Counted from the stretch's first letter, positions 1 through 8,742 are shown. The stretch: 37,862 nucleotides of DNA from Alistipes sp. ZOR0009 (GCF_000798815.1 NZ_JTLD01000015.1:1-37862); one strand, 5' to 3'. Notes: a model not told the origin generated them from the sequence alone. A program made the numbers and translations.

Positions 1-65
1 CGGGAGCTAAAACTGAGGCTCGGGAAAGCCCACAGGTTTTCCGGGAGCTAAGACCGAGGCTCAGT
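1..65. repeat. Two copies of an imperfect 41-bp-period repeat
   Basis: CGGGAGCTAA..GAGGCTC occurs at 1-23 and again at 42-64 with three differences over 23 bases, so the period is 41 bp. The first copy starts at the window edge, so the array may extend to the left. No coding frame is supported through it. Confidence 0.6.
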
Positions 66-325
66 AGCTGGCTCCTGCAGCTTCGAGGAGGCATGTATGC
101 GGCAACCTGCTGGTTTAACGCCTTAAAATATAGCTTAGAGGGGTGCTGTACGGCATTAATGCGGTGCAGTGCGGTAAAATCGGCCACGGGGCTGGTTACG
201 TGTAGATGGCGCAAAGCGAAAAGGCAAATGGAGTAGGTAAGCTACCAAGCTATCCCATCGATATTTCTTTTTGTAGCAGTGGAATAGGCGATATTCAGCT
301 GAAGTTTAATTTAAAATAAAATTTA
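66..325. other. Non-coding stretch before the DUF6261-type gene
   Basis: Together with the repeat at 1-65 this leaves 325 bases without a supported gene. A 47-codon frame starts at 93 after a GAGGAGG sequence and stops at 236, but it resembles nothing I recognise and is rich in Cys and basic residues, as translated non-coding sequence often is. The last 25 bases before the gene at 326 are almost pure A/T, as is common ahead of Bacteroidota start codons. No clear TAnnTTTG box was found. Confidence 0.4.
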
Positions 326-1045
326 ATGAAGCTACTAATTTCGTTAACGTCACTCCTTATCGACTCGCTATTTGCGTATGGTAAGGAGATTATTGGGTAC
401 TTTGCCAATGCAGGAGTACCTGAGCTGCTAACATCAAAGCCCTACCTGGCCGCTAAGGAAGCGTATGCCCGGATGGAGCAAGGCTTTAAGAAGGCTCGTA
501 AGAATGCGTACACGCAGGAGCTCCAGGAGCTCGATGCCGAACGAGTCCAAGTGTTTAAGGCAATCCGGAAGCTGGTAACCGGCTACCTTCACTCCGACGA
601 GGAGGAAGAAGTGGCGGCTGCTAAGCGGATCGATTCGCTCTTAGACCATTTTGGGGCTGATTTTCTGTGGCTGTCGTACGCCAAGAAAACGGCAAGCATC
701 AGTAAGTTTTTGTCCGAGATCAAATCTGCAGAGTATGCGCCATCGGTGGCCGTTATGCGGATGGAATCGAAGGTGACAAAGCTGGATACGGTAGAAGGTA
801 AGTTTGAGCGCTCCTACACGCTTAGCGTGGAGGACAAGGCGGCGCACGATGCGGTAGAGTCGGCTTCGGACTCGCGCAGGGAATTCGAGCAGGCCGTGCG
901 CAAGCTGATGAGCTACCTGGAGGTGAAGATGATGGAGGATGAAAATCCGAAGCTCGAAGCCTTGGGCAGAAGCATCACCGCCTATAACACAAAGTTCGAG
1001 CAGAACGAGGCAAAGGGCGAAACAAACAAGGAGAGTAAACCCTAG
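326..1045 (+). CDS. DUF6261-type protein of unknown function
   Basis: Encodes 239 residues, largely charged and predicted helical, without a signal peptide or membrane segment. The stretch around residues 55-80 (KKARKNAYTQELQELDAER) and the overall size resemble the DUF6261 family, which is largely confined to Bacteroidota and has no known function; this is from memory, not a search. The ATG at 326 follows an A/T-rich leader and is the first in-frame Met. The gene stands alone, with a repeat upstream at the window edge and a strong terminator 56 bp after the stop. The C-terminal 30 residues are polar and low in complexity. The family call is moderate; any function would be a guess. Confidence 0.65.
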   Translation: MKLLISLTSLLIDSLFAYGKEIIGYFANAGVPELLTSKPYLAAKEAYARMEQGFKKARKNAYTQELQELDAERVQVFKAIRKLVTGYLHSDEEEEVAAAKRIDSLLDHFGADFLWLSYAKKTASISKFLSEIKSAEYAPSVAVMRMESKVTKLDTVEGKFERSYTLSVEDKAAHDAVESASDSRREFEQAVRKLMSYLEVKMMEDENPKLEALGRSITAYNTKFEQNEAKGETNKESKP

Positions 1046-1101
1046 CCTGATGCGCTGCTAAGCTGGCTGATTTTAATCGTAACACCCTTTAAAGAAACTC
1101 G

Positions 1102-1132
1102 AATAGCCGTCCTTTTGGGGCGGCTATTTTGT
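1102..1132 (+). terminator. Intrinsic terminator (shared AATAGCCGTCC hairpin)
   Basis: The arms AATAGCCGTCC and GGGCGGCTATT form an 11-bp stem with one G-U wobble that pairs only in plus-strand RNA, followed by TTTTGTGTTTT. It terminates the DUF6261-type gene. Near-identical hairpins lie at 5415 and 8743. Confidence 0.85.
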
Positions 1133-1141
1133 GTTTTATAA

Positions 1142-3745
1142 TTAATTTTTAATAGAAAGGATTATTAAATTCCAAATTCGTCCATCTTTAAACCTTACTA
1201 CATTTTCTTCTGTTTTCCAAATTGGGTTGAATCCTTTTTTTATGGCTGCTCTATGTAAGCATCCCATAAGAGAATTTGGATTTATTGGTAGATACTCTTC
1301 ATTTAATGCCCAATAATATGGAGTGACAAATTCGCTAGATGCAGTATACTTAGAAGCTATAAAAGCATATTGTTCATGTTGTTTTACCTCCGTAAATGTG
1401 GTAAGGTCAATGTTTTTACTACTAGAATCCTTTATAAATGCTATTTCTTTACTCGATAATAGTTCTGCGATTTCATCGAAAGTAAAGTCATATTCTTTTC
1501 CTTCTATACATACAGGTATTATTGCAATTGACGAAGGATCAACATTAAAAAAAGATAAGTTTTCCGATAAGTATCCTCTTTCTTCGTTGGTTAATGATTC
1601 GTGCTGTAATAATTTAAGTTGCTCTTCTGCCCACTTTTTAAGTGTTTCATTCGTAGGTTTATTATTGTATCCTTCTCTAGTTGCCTTTTCTGGATACCTA
1701 TCAATATACCCAACAATACTAGGATTGTTTTCTCTTCCAAACACAGTGCTAGAAAGCCCATCTACGGTAGGGAATGAAATAAACCAATCATGTCGATTTT
1801 GAATGGTTGAAATTGCAGCATAACCAAGTACCTTATCCTGTTCTTTTATAGGTCTTAAAAACTGAGTTATTTTATCTACAAAACTATTGTTCTCTTTACT
1901 CGCTTCTCTATAATCAATAAAAGATATGTCTTTAATCCATTTTACTTTATCAAAAGATTCAGATTCTATATTTTGATGAGCAAGTTCATATGGATTTGAA
2001 TTCAATTGTGTAAAGACATCAACATCTAACCCAGTTGCTATTACAGAAATATAAACTTGAAACGGTATGCTAAATTGAGGATCATTATTTATTTGAATTT
2101 TGGATTTGATATAATGACCATTCTCAAAATACTCATTGTCGGGTTTTAGTTTGATTTTTATTTGAGTAGAGATTGATGAATTAAAGTCGTCTGTTGGCCC
2201 TTCTCTTCTAAGAGGACGCAATGAGAGACCATTTCTAAAGTGAAGTTGTATTGCATCTGACCTTCCTTTTTCCCAAGGTTTACTTGTAACAATAACTTCA
2301 CTGGCAATCATAAAAACAGAGAAAAAGCCTATACCATATCTGCCTTTAGATTTAAATCCATTAGATATTAATCCAGGAAATTCTTTTGTTACTAATGAAG
2401 AATACCATAAGCTGGTTCCAAAGTCGAGTAAGGTTTCTGTAAGTACCCTTTCAGACATTCCAACACCATTATCCTCTACAATAATCCAAGTTTCTGAATC
2501 CTTTTCTTCAACTCGTATATTAATTTTACCCTCAAAACTAGGTTCAAGAAATCTTTTAGCGACAATAGCATCTCTACCATTTTGTATTAACTCTCTTAGT
2601 GGTATACTAAAAGGATCACCAGCGCTACCATATAGCTGTTCTCCTCCTAATTTCTTTATTAGGGTACTAATGTCGCTGATATTAATATTTGTAAGACTCG
2701 GTGTCCAATTTTTTGTTGGTATATAACGTAATAAGTCTTTAGGTGAATTAGATCCTGCAACTTTCTTGACTTTAAATCCGTTTTCTTTGAGTAAATTATT
2801 ACAGGAAGAAATTTCTTTTGAAACAACAATGACTGCATCGTAAGCAACCCACCAAGCTGCTTCATCTTTTTCTTCAAATGGATTTGGTGTTATAAATAGC
2901 AGTGTTTTTCTGCTTGGGTCTGTATTGTCAATTGTAACTTGTGGTAAATTGCTTTGAGCACTCCAGTACTTGTACGAGTCATTATCTCTCTTTAGAAGGG
3001 CAAATAAGTAATCAGGAGTGCGCCCATTATCAAGGTGCGCAGCGTCAGCACACCTAAGTAAACACGCAATTTTTTGTGGATTAATAGACCATTCTTGTGG
3101 ATAAGGATGAAATGGGGAAATTTGTGATGCTAATTTATACTCAACATCTTCAATGCTCCAATGATGGCTTGCTGCGATATCTGCAATGGTTCTACCGTAT
3201 TGCTTACGAAGTCTTACGTCTTCTATTAAATAGAAACTTTCGCTGTTATCCCCTGTCCATTCTTGAGTGATAAGATCGATTGCTTTTGATGCATGTAAAT
3301 TTCTTATTACAATGAAATCTATAGCGTCATAACAATCTTCTTCGTTTTTTATTTGAGGGTTATTGTACTTGTATATTGTTAATGCTTCTTTCCATTCTGA
3401 TAGTTCTCGTATTCCATCTTTTCCTCCTTTATAAGCATCGTAGCATAGTGCTATATCGTGGAATAAAACAGCACATCCCCATATAAACCCTTCAAGAGGA
3501 TTTTTTAGAAAATCTTTTCCTGCAATAATGTCTCCAACTCGCCATAGAGCATCTAAATGAGTTATATCATGAAGGGTTAAATTTGGAAAGTCTTTGTAAA
3601 TCTTTTCAACAATACAGCTGACTTTGTCTCGTGTTTTTAAGAATTCATCTCTTAAGTGTGTTCTTAATTCTTCATTAGGTGCTCCATCATCACATTTGAG
3701 TGTGTCATACCATAAATCTGTCTTTTCAATAGTATCTAAATTCAT
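1142..3745 (-). CDS. HD domain plus Hsp90-like (GHKL) ATPase protein, possible defence or stress factor
   Basis: Encodes 867 residues. The N-terminal 250 residues look like an HD-type metal phosphohydrolase: H59/D60 and H63 in LHDITH, H96-D97 in FHDIA, H151, H194-H195, and D234 in LLRCADAAHLD. From about residue 375 there is an Hsp90/MORC-type ATP-binding fold: N box ELIQNGRDA (E385, N389, D392), G1 box DNGVGM (425-430), and G2 box GRYGIGFFSVFM (469-479), close to Hsp90 GQFGVGFYSAFM. The remaining 390 residues are unassigned and lack an obvious Hsp90 C-terminal domain. HD (HD-CE-like) plus Hsp90-like fusions have been noted in bacterial conflict systems; applying that here is inference. The gene is visibly richer in A/T than its neighbours, stands alone, and ends directly against the neighbouring terminator, all fitting transfer as a single cargo gene. 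Both active sites appear intact. Confidence 0.8.
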   Translation of the reverse strand: MNLDTIEKTDLWYDTLKCDDGAPNEELRTHLRDEFLKTRDKVSCIVEKIYKDFPNLTLHDITHLDALWRVGDIIAGKDFLKNPLEGFIWGCAVLFHDIALCYDAYKGGKDGIRELSEWKEALTIYKYNNPQIKNEEDCYDAIDFIVIRNLHASKAIDLITQEWTGDNSESFYLIEDVRLRKQYGRTIADIAASHHWSIEDVEYKLASQISPFHPYPQEWSINPQKIACLLRCADAAHLDNGRTPDYLFALLKRDNDSYKYWSAQSNLPQVTIDNTDPSRKTLLFITPNPFEEKDEAAWWVAYDAVIVVSKEISSCNNLLKENGFKVKKVAGSNSPKDLLRYIPTKNWTPSLTNINISDISTLIKKLGGEQLYGSAGDPFSIPLRELIQNGRDAIVAKRFLEPSFEGKINIRVEEKDSETWIIVEDNGVGMSERVLTETLLDFGTSLWYSSLVTKEFPGLISNGFKSKGRYGIGFFSVFMIASEVIVTSKPWEKGRSDAIQLHFRNGLSLRPLRREGPTDDFNSSISTQIKIKLKPDNEYFENGHYIKSKIQINNDPQFSIPFQVYISVIATGLDVDVFTQLNSNPYELAHQNIESESFDKVKWIKDISFIDYREASKENNSFVDKITQFLRPIKEQDKVLGYAAISTIQNRHDWFISFPTVDGLSSTVFGRENNPSIVGYIDRYPEKATREGYNNKPTNETLKKWAEEQLKLLQHESLTNEERGYLSENLSFFNVDPSSIAIIPVCIEGKEYDFTFDEIAELLSSKEIAFIKDSSSKNIDLTTFTEVKQHEQYAFIASKYTASSEFVTPYYWALNEEYLPINPNSLMGCLHRAAIKKGFNPIWKTEENVVRFKDGRIWNLIILSIKN

Positions 3746-3859
3746 AATATCTGTATAGTTAAATTTTAGTTGAACTGCAAAAGTAAATACTTATATCATT
3801 CAGTAAGTTTTTATAATTGATGGTGTTTGTTAAATAATAATTTTATAAAGAAATAGTAA

Positions 3860-4630
3860 CTAAAAAATCCCCATAGCTAAGGCCACCTTTACGGCCTCTG
3901 TTGAGTTTTTCACGTTTAGCTTTTCGAGGATGTTCTGGCGGTGGCGGTTGACGGTGTTTAGGCTGATGCACATCTTCTGGGAGATTTCCTTGCTGAGCAG
4001 CCCCTGGCTTACGTGCTGCAGCACCTGGCGCTCGCGCTGGGTAAGCAGCTGCGGGCAGCCTTGGTACTGCTCTACGGCTAGGGCATCGCCCGTTTCGTTG
4101 TTTACGATGGCCGCACCAATTCCGTGCTGCGGCGCATGGCTACCGCCTGGACTGTAGAGGCAGAGCGCCAGCCACAGGCTGTTGTTGGGGGTGCTGCGCA
4201 GGTAAAGGGTTCGGTGCCTAACGTGCTGCCACTGGTGCTGGCTGTTGGATGCCCGTATTAGGCACGAGGTGCTGTACTTAAGGCGCTCGTGCGGCGGTAG
4301 GCTTTTAAGAAACTCGAAGAAGCGCAGCTCGAGCAGGTGGCGCTCAAAAAGGTCGTCGGGGTGTATCTGCTGGTAGATTTCATCCTCCCAAATGGAGTCG
4401 ATAACCTTGGGCTCTAGGCCTACATCGTGCAGGCCAAAGAAGCGGCCAAACGAGCCTGCGCAGATGTAGCTTCTGTCGGCGGCAAGGTCCGACATAACGG
4501 CTACGCACTGCTCTACGGTGGCGTAGGCTTTTACCACCTGCAGGCATTGTGCTACCACCTGCTTTTCGTCGGTGCATTTCTCAAAAGTTTGATGGTTGAA
4601 GCACGCTTCGAGCTCTCTGATTACGTCCAT
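3860..4630 (-). CDS. LuxR-type transcriptional regulator with PAS-like N-terminus
   Basis: Encodes 256 residues. The C-terminus (about 195-253) is a clear LuxR/GerE helix-turn-helix: LTQRERQVLQHVSQG, then KEISQKMCISLNTVNRH and the recognition helix. The N-terminal 160 residues have no receiver Asp motif and look like a PAS-type sensor (for example the IHPDD stretch near residue 90 and the YLRSTPNNSLWLALCLYS strands), as in many Bacteroidota single-component regulators. It is divergent from the secreted DUF1349 gene at 4726 with about 95 bp between starts, so it may control that gene; this is inference from position only. No membrane segment is seen, so it should be cytoplasmic. The signal it senses cannot be read from the sequence. 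Confidence 0.85.
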   Translation of the reverse strand: MDVIRELEACFNHQTFEKCTDEKQVVAQCLQVVKAYATVEQCVAVMSDLAADRSYICAGSFGRFFGLHDVGLEPKVIDSIWEDEIYQQIHPDDLFERHLLELRFFEFLKSLPPHERLKYSTSCLIRASNSQHQWQHVRHRTLYLRSTPNNSLWLALCLYSPGGSHAPQHGIGAAIVNNETGDALAVEQYQGCPQLLTQRERQVLQHVSQGLLSKEISQKMCISLNTVNRHRQNILEKLNVKNSTEAVKVALAMGIF

Positions 4631-4725
4631 GGATGGGCAAAATATGGTTATTTTTCAGCATTGCCCGGATGCCGGCAGCGCCTTTTCTTTGCCAAAGATA
4701 ATCCGAAAAAAAAGAGGAGAGGTGT

Positions 4726-5388
4726 ATGAAGAAGTTTTTACTGGCAGGTGCCGCGTGCATCTGGGGAGCAGCATTTAACAATTTGGACGCGCAAACGCTG
4801 GCTAAGATGAGCTGGTTTAACGAGCCGTCGAAGTGGGAGGTAAAGGATGCCGGTACCTTTGTGATGCAGGTGCCAAGTCAAACCGACTACTGGCGCATAT
4901 CGCATTACGGCTTTACGGTAGACGATGCGCCCTTTTACTACGCCCTATATGGCGGCGAGTTCGAGGCCAAGGTTAAAATTACCGGCAGCTACAAAACCAC
5001 CTTCGACCAAATGGGGCTGATGCTGCGCATCGACCATCAGAACTGGATAAAAGCGGGGGTGGAGTTCGTTAACGGAAAGCAAAACGTAAGCACCGTAGTT
5101 ACCCATACCACCAGCGACTGGAGCGTGGTAGAGCTGGATAAGGCTCCCAAATCTATATGGATAAAGGCGGTACGCAGGCTCGATGCTGTAGAGGTTTCGT
5201 ACTCGTACGACGATAAGCGCTATACGATGCTTCGCACCTGCTGGCTGCAGGATCGTTGTCCGGTTATGGTTGGGCTAATGGGGGCGTCGCCCGATGGCGA
5301 AGGCTTTGAGGCAACCTTCGAGGGATTTGAGGTGAAGCCGCTACCCGATGCCCGTAGGCTGGAGTGGGCCCAAAGGCAGAAGCCATAA
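4726..5388 (+). CDS. Secreted DUF1349 family protein (concanavalin-like fold)
   Basis: Encodes 220 residues. The first 22 or so (MKKFLLAGAACIWGAAFNNLDA) form a signal peptide ending near DAQ, so the product is exported. The rest fits DUF1349: a W-F-N-E-P-S-K-W start, then DYWRISHYGFTVDDAPFYY, DQMGLMLRIDHQNWIKAGVE, VVTHTTSDWSVVEL and VMVGLMGASPDGEGFEATFEGF. Members adopt a laminarinase-like jelly roll and are usually annotated as carbohydrate-related, but activity is unproven. The start is supported by an unusually good Shine-Dalgarno-like GAGGAGAGG just upstream. It is divergent from the LuxR regulator and ends in a shared-type terminator at 5415. Confidence 0.85.
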   Translation: MKKFLLAGAACIWGAAFNNLDAQTLAKMSWFNEPSKWEVKDAGTFVMQVPSQTDYWRISHYGFTVDDAPFYYALYGGEFEAKVKITGSYKTTFDQMGLMLRIDHQNWIKAGVEFVNGKQNVSTVVTHTTSDWSVVELDKAPKSIWIKAVRRLDAVEVSYSYDDKRYTMLRTCWLQDRCPVMVGLMGASPDGEGFEATFEGFEVKPLPDARRLEWAQRQKP

Positions 5389-5414
5389 TCCTTTACAGGC
5401 TTTCGATATACGAT

Positions 5415-5447
5415 AATAGCCGTCCTTTGGGGCGGCTATTTTGTTTT
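5415..5447 (+). terminator. Intrinsic terminator (shared AATAGCCGTCC hairpin)
   Basis: AATAGCCGTCC, a short T-rich loop, GGGCGGCTATT, then TTGTTTTTT. It is almost the same hairpin as at 1102 and follows the DUF1349 gene. The minus-strand gene ending at 5465 converges on it. Confidence 0.85.
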
Positions 5448-5464
5448 TTGCCTATCGCGGTATT

Positions 5465-5854
5465 TTATACTTGCTGCTTTTGATCCATTACGGCAACTAT
5501 GGCGTACGAAATCCACAAAACAGACTCTATTGCAATGGCTACAAGGATAGAACTGTTTACGCTGCCTTTAAGCAGCTCGTAGGTTCCCATACAGGCCAGC
5601 CCCAGCATCGTAGCCCCAACCGATAGGCAAACAGCCTGACGAACTTTTGAGGAGGGGAGATTTCGGAGCGTAAGCATCAAAATGGCTATTCCCAGCATAA
5701 ACATCGATGTTCTGCGGGCTAACACCAGCGTTGTGGCAGACGGCTCTAAGCCTAAGTCAAGGACAAAGGAGTCGGAGAAGAAGAATAGCTGGGTAAAGAG
5801 GTAGACAAATAGGGCGGATGTCGCAATGCTTACTACTTTGTAGAATGATTTCAT
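5465..5854 (-). CDS. Small four-helix membrane protein of unknown function
   Basis: Encodes 129 residues with about four hydrophobic segments (near residues 7-27, 44-62, 74-93 and 101-122), separated by short polar loops such as RNLPSSKVRQ. The C-terminus MDQKQQV is polar and probably cytoplasmic. The pattern resembles small DUF4345-like membrane proteins, but the match is too weak to name a family. The ATG at 5854 directly begins a hydrophobic segment with a Lys at position 2, which supports the start. It is a single gene converging on the DUF1349 terminator. No function can be assigned. Confidence 0.65.
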   Translation of the reverse strand: MKSFYKVVSIATSALFVYLFTQLFFFSDSFVLDLGLEPSATTLVLARRTSMFMLGIAILMLTLRNLPSSKVRQAVCLSVGATMLGLACMGTYELLKGSVNSSILVAIAIESVLWISYAIVAVMDQKQQV

Positions 5855-6272
5855 GGTAGAAGGTTTAGTAAATGTAATTAGAGGTACTAAATGTTGATGC
5901 CGAAGATAGTATTAATCTCCGTTAGGCTGTAGGGGGAGGTGCTTGAAATGTAAACGGATTATTAGCATAATGGATATACCCTACCAATAGATGTCGTTGA
6001 CTTAATGAAAAACATTCGCTTGGAGAGTCATTAAGTGCTTGCAGCGGTAGCAAAATTGGAATCCAACCGATTCTAAAAAGTGCATAGGAGTAAAATATTT
6101 CAATTTTTTTATGCTGAATATTAATGGTTAAGCCCGAATTTTGATTCCTCCATACTATACAATTGAACTTTTTTTTGTAGCATTGTTTACATACTGCACC
6201 TATTGAATAGGTCTTAGAATAGAAAAACATTGTAGTATTTCTACATAAGAAACAATAAAAAAACTCAAAAGA
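5855..6272. other. Intergenic region upstream of osmC, A/T-rich
   Basis: These 418 bases hold no gene I can support. A 102-codon minus-strand frame (5922-6230) has no family resemblance and no ribosome binding site, and would run through the osmC promoter area. The region contains the palindrome at 6198-6212 and a second inverted repeat, TGTAG-TATTT-CTACA, at 6231-6245, both within 75 bases of the osmC start. Confidence 0.5.
6198..6212. promoter_or_regulatory. Perfect 15-bp palindrome upstream of osmC, candidate operator
   Basis: ACCTATT-G-AATAGGT has two perfect 7-bp arms around a single base, 61 bp before the osmC start. Peroxide-type osmC/ohr genes are often controlled by MarR/OhrR repressors binding such dyads. 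No regulator gene is adjacent, so the role is inferred. Confidence 0.35.
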
Positions 6273-6710
6273 ATGAAACGCAAAGCATCAGCCAAATGGA
6301 ATGGTAATGGATTAGAAGGAAAAGGAGTATTAACCTCTACAAGTGGAGTCTTAAATAGCACCCCTTACAGCTTCGCAGCACGCTTTAAAGATGAAGATGG
6401 TAAATCTGGGACTAACCCTGAGGAGCTAGTTGCTGCAGCACATGCTGGCTGTTTTACTATGGCTTTAAGCTTTCAAATTGCAGGTGCCGGATTTACTGCT
6501 GATGAGCTTGTAACCGATGCGGCGGTTAACTTCGATCAGGGTGAAGGCGGCTTTAGCATAACAGGAATTACGCTAAAGGTTACCGGAAAGGTTTCGGGCA
6601 TGAGCGAGGAAAAATTCATAGAACTGGCAAACGTAGCCAAAGCAGGTTGCCCCATTTCGAAGGCATTAAGCGCAGTGCCAATTACCCTTGAGGCTAAATT
6701 TGTAAAGTAA
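6273..6710 (+). CDS. osmC: OsmC family hydroperoxide reductase
   Basis: Encodes 145 residues, full length for the family. The two redox cysteines of OsmC/Ohr thiol peroxidases are present: C60 in ELVAAAHAGCFTMAL and C126 in AKAGCPISKAL. The N-terminal RKASAKWNGNGLEGKGVLTS strand and the TNPEELVAAAHAGC helix are typical of the OsmC branch rather than Ohr. It should reduce organic hydroperoxides in the cytoplasm, probably with a dithiol donor. It is monocistronic, with a terminator 18 bp downstream and two inverted repeats upstream that may mediate stress-responsive control. The Met start at 6273 follows an A-rich tract. Confidence 0.93.
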   Translation: MKRKASAKWNGNGLEGKGVLTSTSGVLNSTPYSFAARFKDEDGKSGTNPEELVAAAHAGCFTMALSFQIAGAGFTADELVTDAAVNFDQGEGGFSITGITLKVTGKVSGMSEEKFIELANVAKAGCPISKALSAVPITLEAKFVK

Positions 6711-7036
6711 GTTAGGGTTAGATAATTAAAAAGGCGTAGGCATTGCCTACGCTTTTTTTATGGTATGAGCTTCTGAAAAATAGCAGCCGTTATCCCGAAC
6801 CCTAAAGAAATGCTATTAACTTACGAATAGATTTACTTTTTATTAGAACGTTAGGTAATTGTTGGCATGTAAGAGGTAAATATTTCAGTAGTAAGGAGAG
6901 TTATATGTTTAAGTTAAAGGTATTGCCCTAAAGGGTACGATGGTGTAGTACGAATTTTAAAAGCTGCTTGAGAATACGCTTTTAACCCATAAAAAGTTAT
7001 ATTTAACGGTTACTTCTCACTTAAAATGTAGCAACA
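6711..7036. other. Intergenic region between osmC and the DUF4153 gene
   Basis: Apart from the osmC terminator, these 326 bases contain no supported gene. An AAGGAGAG sequence at 6893-6900 precedes an ATG at 6905, but that frame stops after eight codons. No clear -33/-7 pair was recognised. Confidence 0.4.
6729..6760 (+). terminator. Intrinsic terminator of osmC
   Basis: The arms GCGTAGGC and GCCTACGC around the loop ATT form a perfect 8-bp stem, extended by A-T pairs and followed by seven T residues. Confidence 0.9.
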
Positions 7037-8716
7037 ATGATGAAGCAGAGGATAGCAAAAGTAGCCCAAGCGCTTACAAATGCCGTGAAGGCTAATCCGA
7101 TGGAGTGTATATTGGCCTTAGTGGCTGTTGGTATTGGGATGGTCAACATTTACACCTCGAAGTACGGCGACTACCGCCTGTTTTACTACCCTATACTCTT
7201 TTTGTTGGCCAACATAGCTAGCAAGCTAACGGCTGGTAGCCCCAAGCGCTGGGCCTACTACGTAGCTTCGCTGCTGCTGCTGGCCATCCTCATATTTTTT
7301 GATGTTAAGCCTAGCGATAGCTACTACGTGGTGGCGTTGGGCTGTGTTGCGCTGGCGTACCTTTCGTTTCCAACCTATACGGATAACGAGCGCTTTGCCG
7401 AGAACGTGCTTAACAATGTTGTGGCGCTACTATTTGCAGGTATCGTATCAGGGCTCGTATTTCTGCTTGCTGTTTCGATAGAGCTTAGCTTAAGCTACCT
7501 GTTCGATCTACAAAGTAGCGGAACGAGTATAGAGTATATCGCCTTATTTGTTTGGGCAGGCTTCTTCCCTATACTATTTTTGGCCTTTAACGACAATAGC
7601 TTAAGGTTGAAGCTTAAAAATAACCTTACCGAAATTCTTTTCAACTATATTCTTACGCCTGCTATCATCATCTACATGCTCATTTTCTATGCCTACTTTG
7701 TTAAGGTGGCCATTCAGTGGGAACTTCCCAAAGGCAATGTAGCTTATATGGTGTTTGGTTTTGGTATTGCGGCCTACCTGCTTAAGATGGTTTCGTACCT
7801 GTTGGCTAAGGAGTATTTCGTTAAGCTGTACCGTAACTTGCCGCTATTTGTGCTGCCTGCTTTGGTGCTTTTCTGGATCGGAACCATCTACCGCGTAAAC
7901 GAGTATGGCTTTACCGACGATCGCATCTACCTGCTGCTTGGTGGGGTGTTTTTAACGGTTTCATCGTTGGTGCTTATCAGCAATAAGCTGGGACGATACC
8001 TGTACCTATCGTTGGGCATCGTAGTGCTGCTATCGGCGTTTACCTACATACCTTTTATGTCGGCCAAGACGTTGGGGATAAAATCGCAGCAGCATCGATT
8101 AGAGACCGCCCTACGTACGCTCGGTTACGCTAAGCTGGATAGCACTGTTAGGTTTAAGCCGTTAGCCAGTACGCCCGAAAACAGAAAGCTGGTTAGTACC
8201 ATTGTTTCCTCTTTTGATTACATCTACTTCCAGGCTGATGCCGAGTATATGAAAAAGAATCTTGGCGTGGTGGATTCGTACCAGCTAAAGGCTGTTCTTA
8301 CGGAACAAAATTTTGCCATGGCTACGAAGTTTGCGGATAAAAGCAATCGGGTACGAGGTTTGGAGAATTTGAAATCTGAATTTAACGTGGAGGGTTATAA
8401 AACATTCGTACAGCTGGAGGCTTACTCTAAAAATGGGAATTACTACAAATCGGAGGGGGCGAACCTAGATATCTACCGTGATAGTAAGAAAATCTTTAGC
8501 GCAAATAAGGATTCGCTCCTTAAAGTTCAGCTTGCAAAAGCGGGGGGTGGCCTAAGGGAAGTTCTGGAGAACGATGAAAAGCTGCTAACAGAAAAGCAGC
8601 AGCTCCTTTTCCAAATAGATATTCCGGGTGGTGTTGCTTTGGTTAGCAGCTACTACGTTAGGGAGCAGCCCTATAAGGTGGAAAATATTTACCTATATGG
8701 GATGTTGGTTAAGTAG
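7037..8716 (+). CDS. DUF4153 domain integral membrane protein
   Basis: Encodes 559 residues. The first 345 contain about ten hydrophobic segments (for example MECILALVAVGIGMVNIY and YVASLLLLAILIFF), with the family-like stretch AGFFPILFLAFND and the ITPA/TPAIIIYMLIFYAYF region. The last 210 residues, from about 350 onward, are soluble and contain a repeated mixed alpha/beta pattern. This layout matches DUF4153 proteins, which are common in Bacteroidota and of unknown function; the soluble part probably faces the periplasm or cytoplasm, undetermined here. The first two residues are both Met; the start at 7037 is adopted. A shared-type terminator lies 26 bp after the stop. Confidence 0.85.
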   Translation: MMKQRIAKVAQALTNAVKANPMECILALVAVGIGMVNIYTSKYGDYRLFYYPILFLLANIASKLTAGSPKRWAYYVASLLLLAILIFFDVKPSDSYYVVALGCVALAYLSFPTYTDNERFAENVLNNVVALLFAGIVSGLVFLLAVSIELSLSYLFDLQSSGTSIEYIALFVWAGFFPILFLAFNDNSLRLKLKNNLTEILFNYILTPAIIIYMLIFYAYFVKVAIQWELPKGNVAYMVFGFGIAAYLLKMVSYLLAKEYFVKLYRNLPLFVLPALVLFWIGTIYRVNEYGFTDDRIYLLLGGVFLTVSSLVLISNKLGRYLYLSLGIVVLLSAFTYIPFMSAKTLGIKSQQHRLETALRTLGYAKLDSTVRFKPLASTPENRKLVSTIVSSFDYIYFQADAEYMKKNLGVVDSYQLKAVLTEQNFAMATKFADKSNRVRGLENLKSEFNVEGYKTFVQLEAYSKNGNYYKSEGANLDIYRDSKKIFSANKDSLLKVQLAKAGGGLREVLENDEKLLTEKQQLLFQIDIPGGVALVSSYYVREQPYKVENIYLYGMLVK

Positions 8717-8742
8717 ATACCGATTAGCGATAAAGATAAAAG

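Noticed and set aside
93-236. 47-codon frame preceded by GAGGAGG
   Set aside because: No family likeness, composition like translated non-coding DNA, and Shine-Dalgarno sites are weak evidence in this phylum.
5922-6230. 102-codon minus-strand frame upstream of osmC
   Set aside because: Covers the palindromes and promoter area of osmC, has no recognisable domain, and has the codon pattern of random A/T-rich sequence.
6905-6931. Eight-codon frame after AAGGAGAG, possible leader peptide of the DUF4153 gene
   Set aside because: No regulatory codon run and no terminator or antiterminator downstream.
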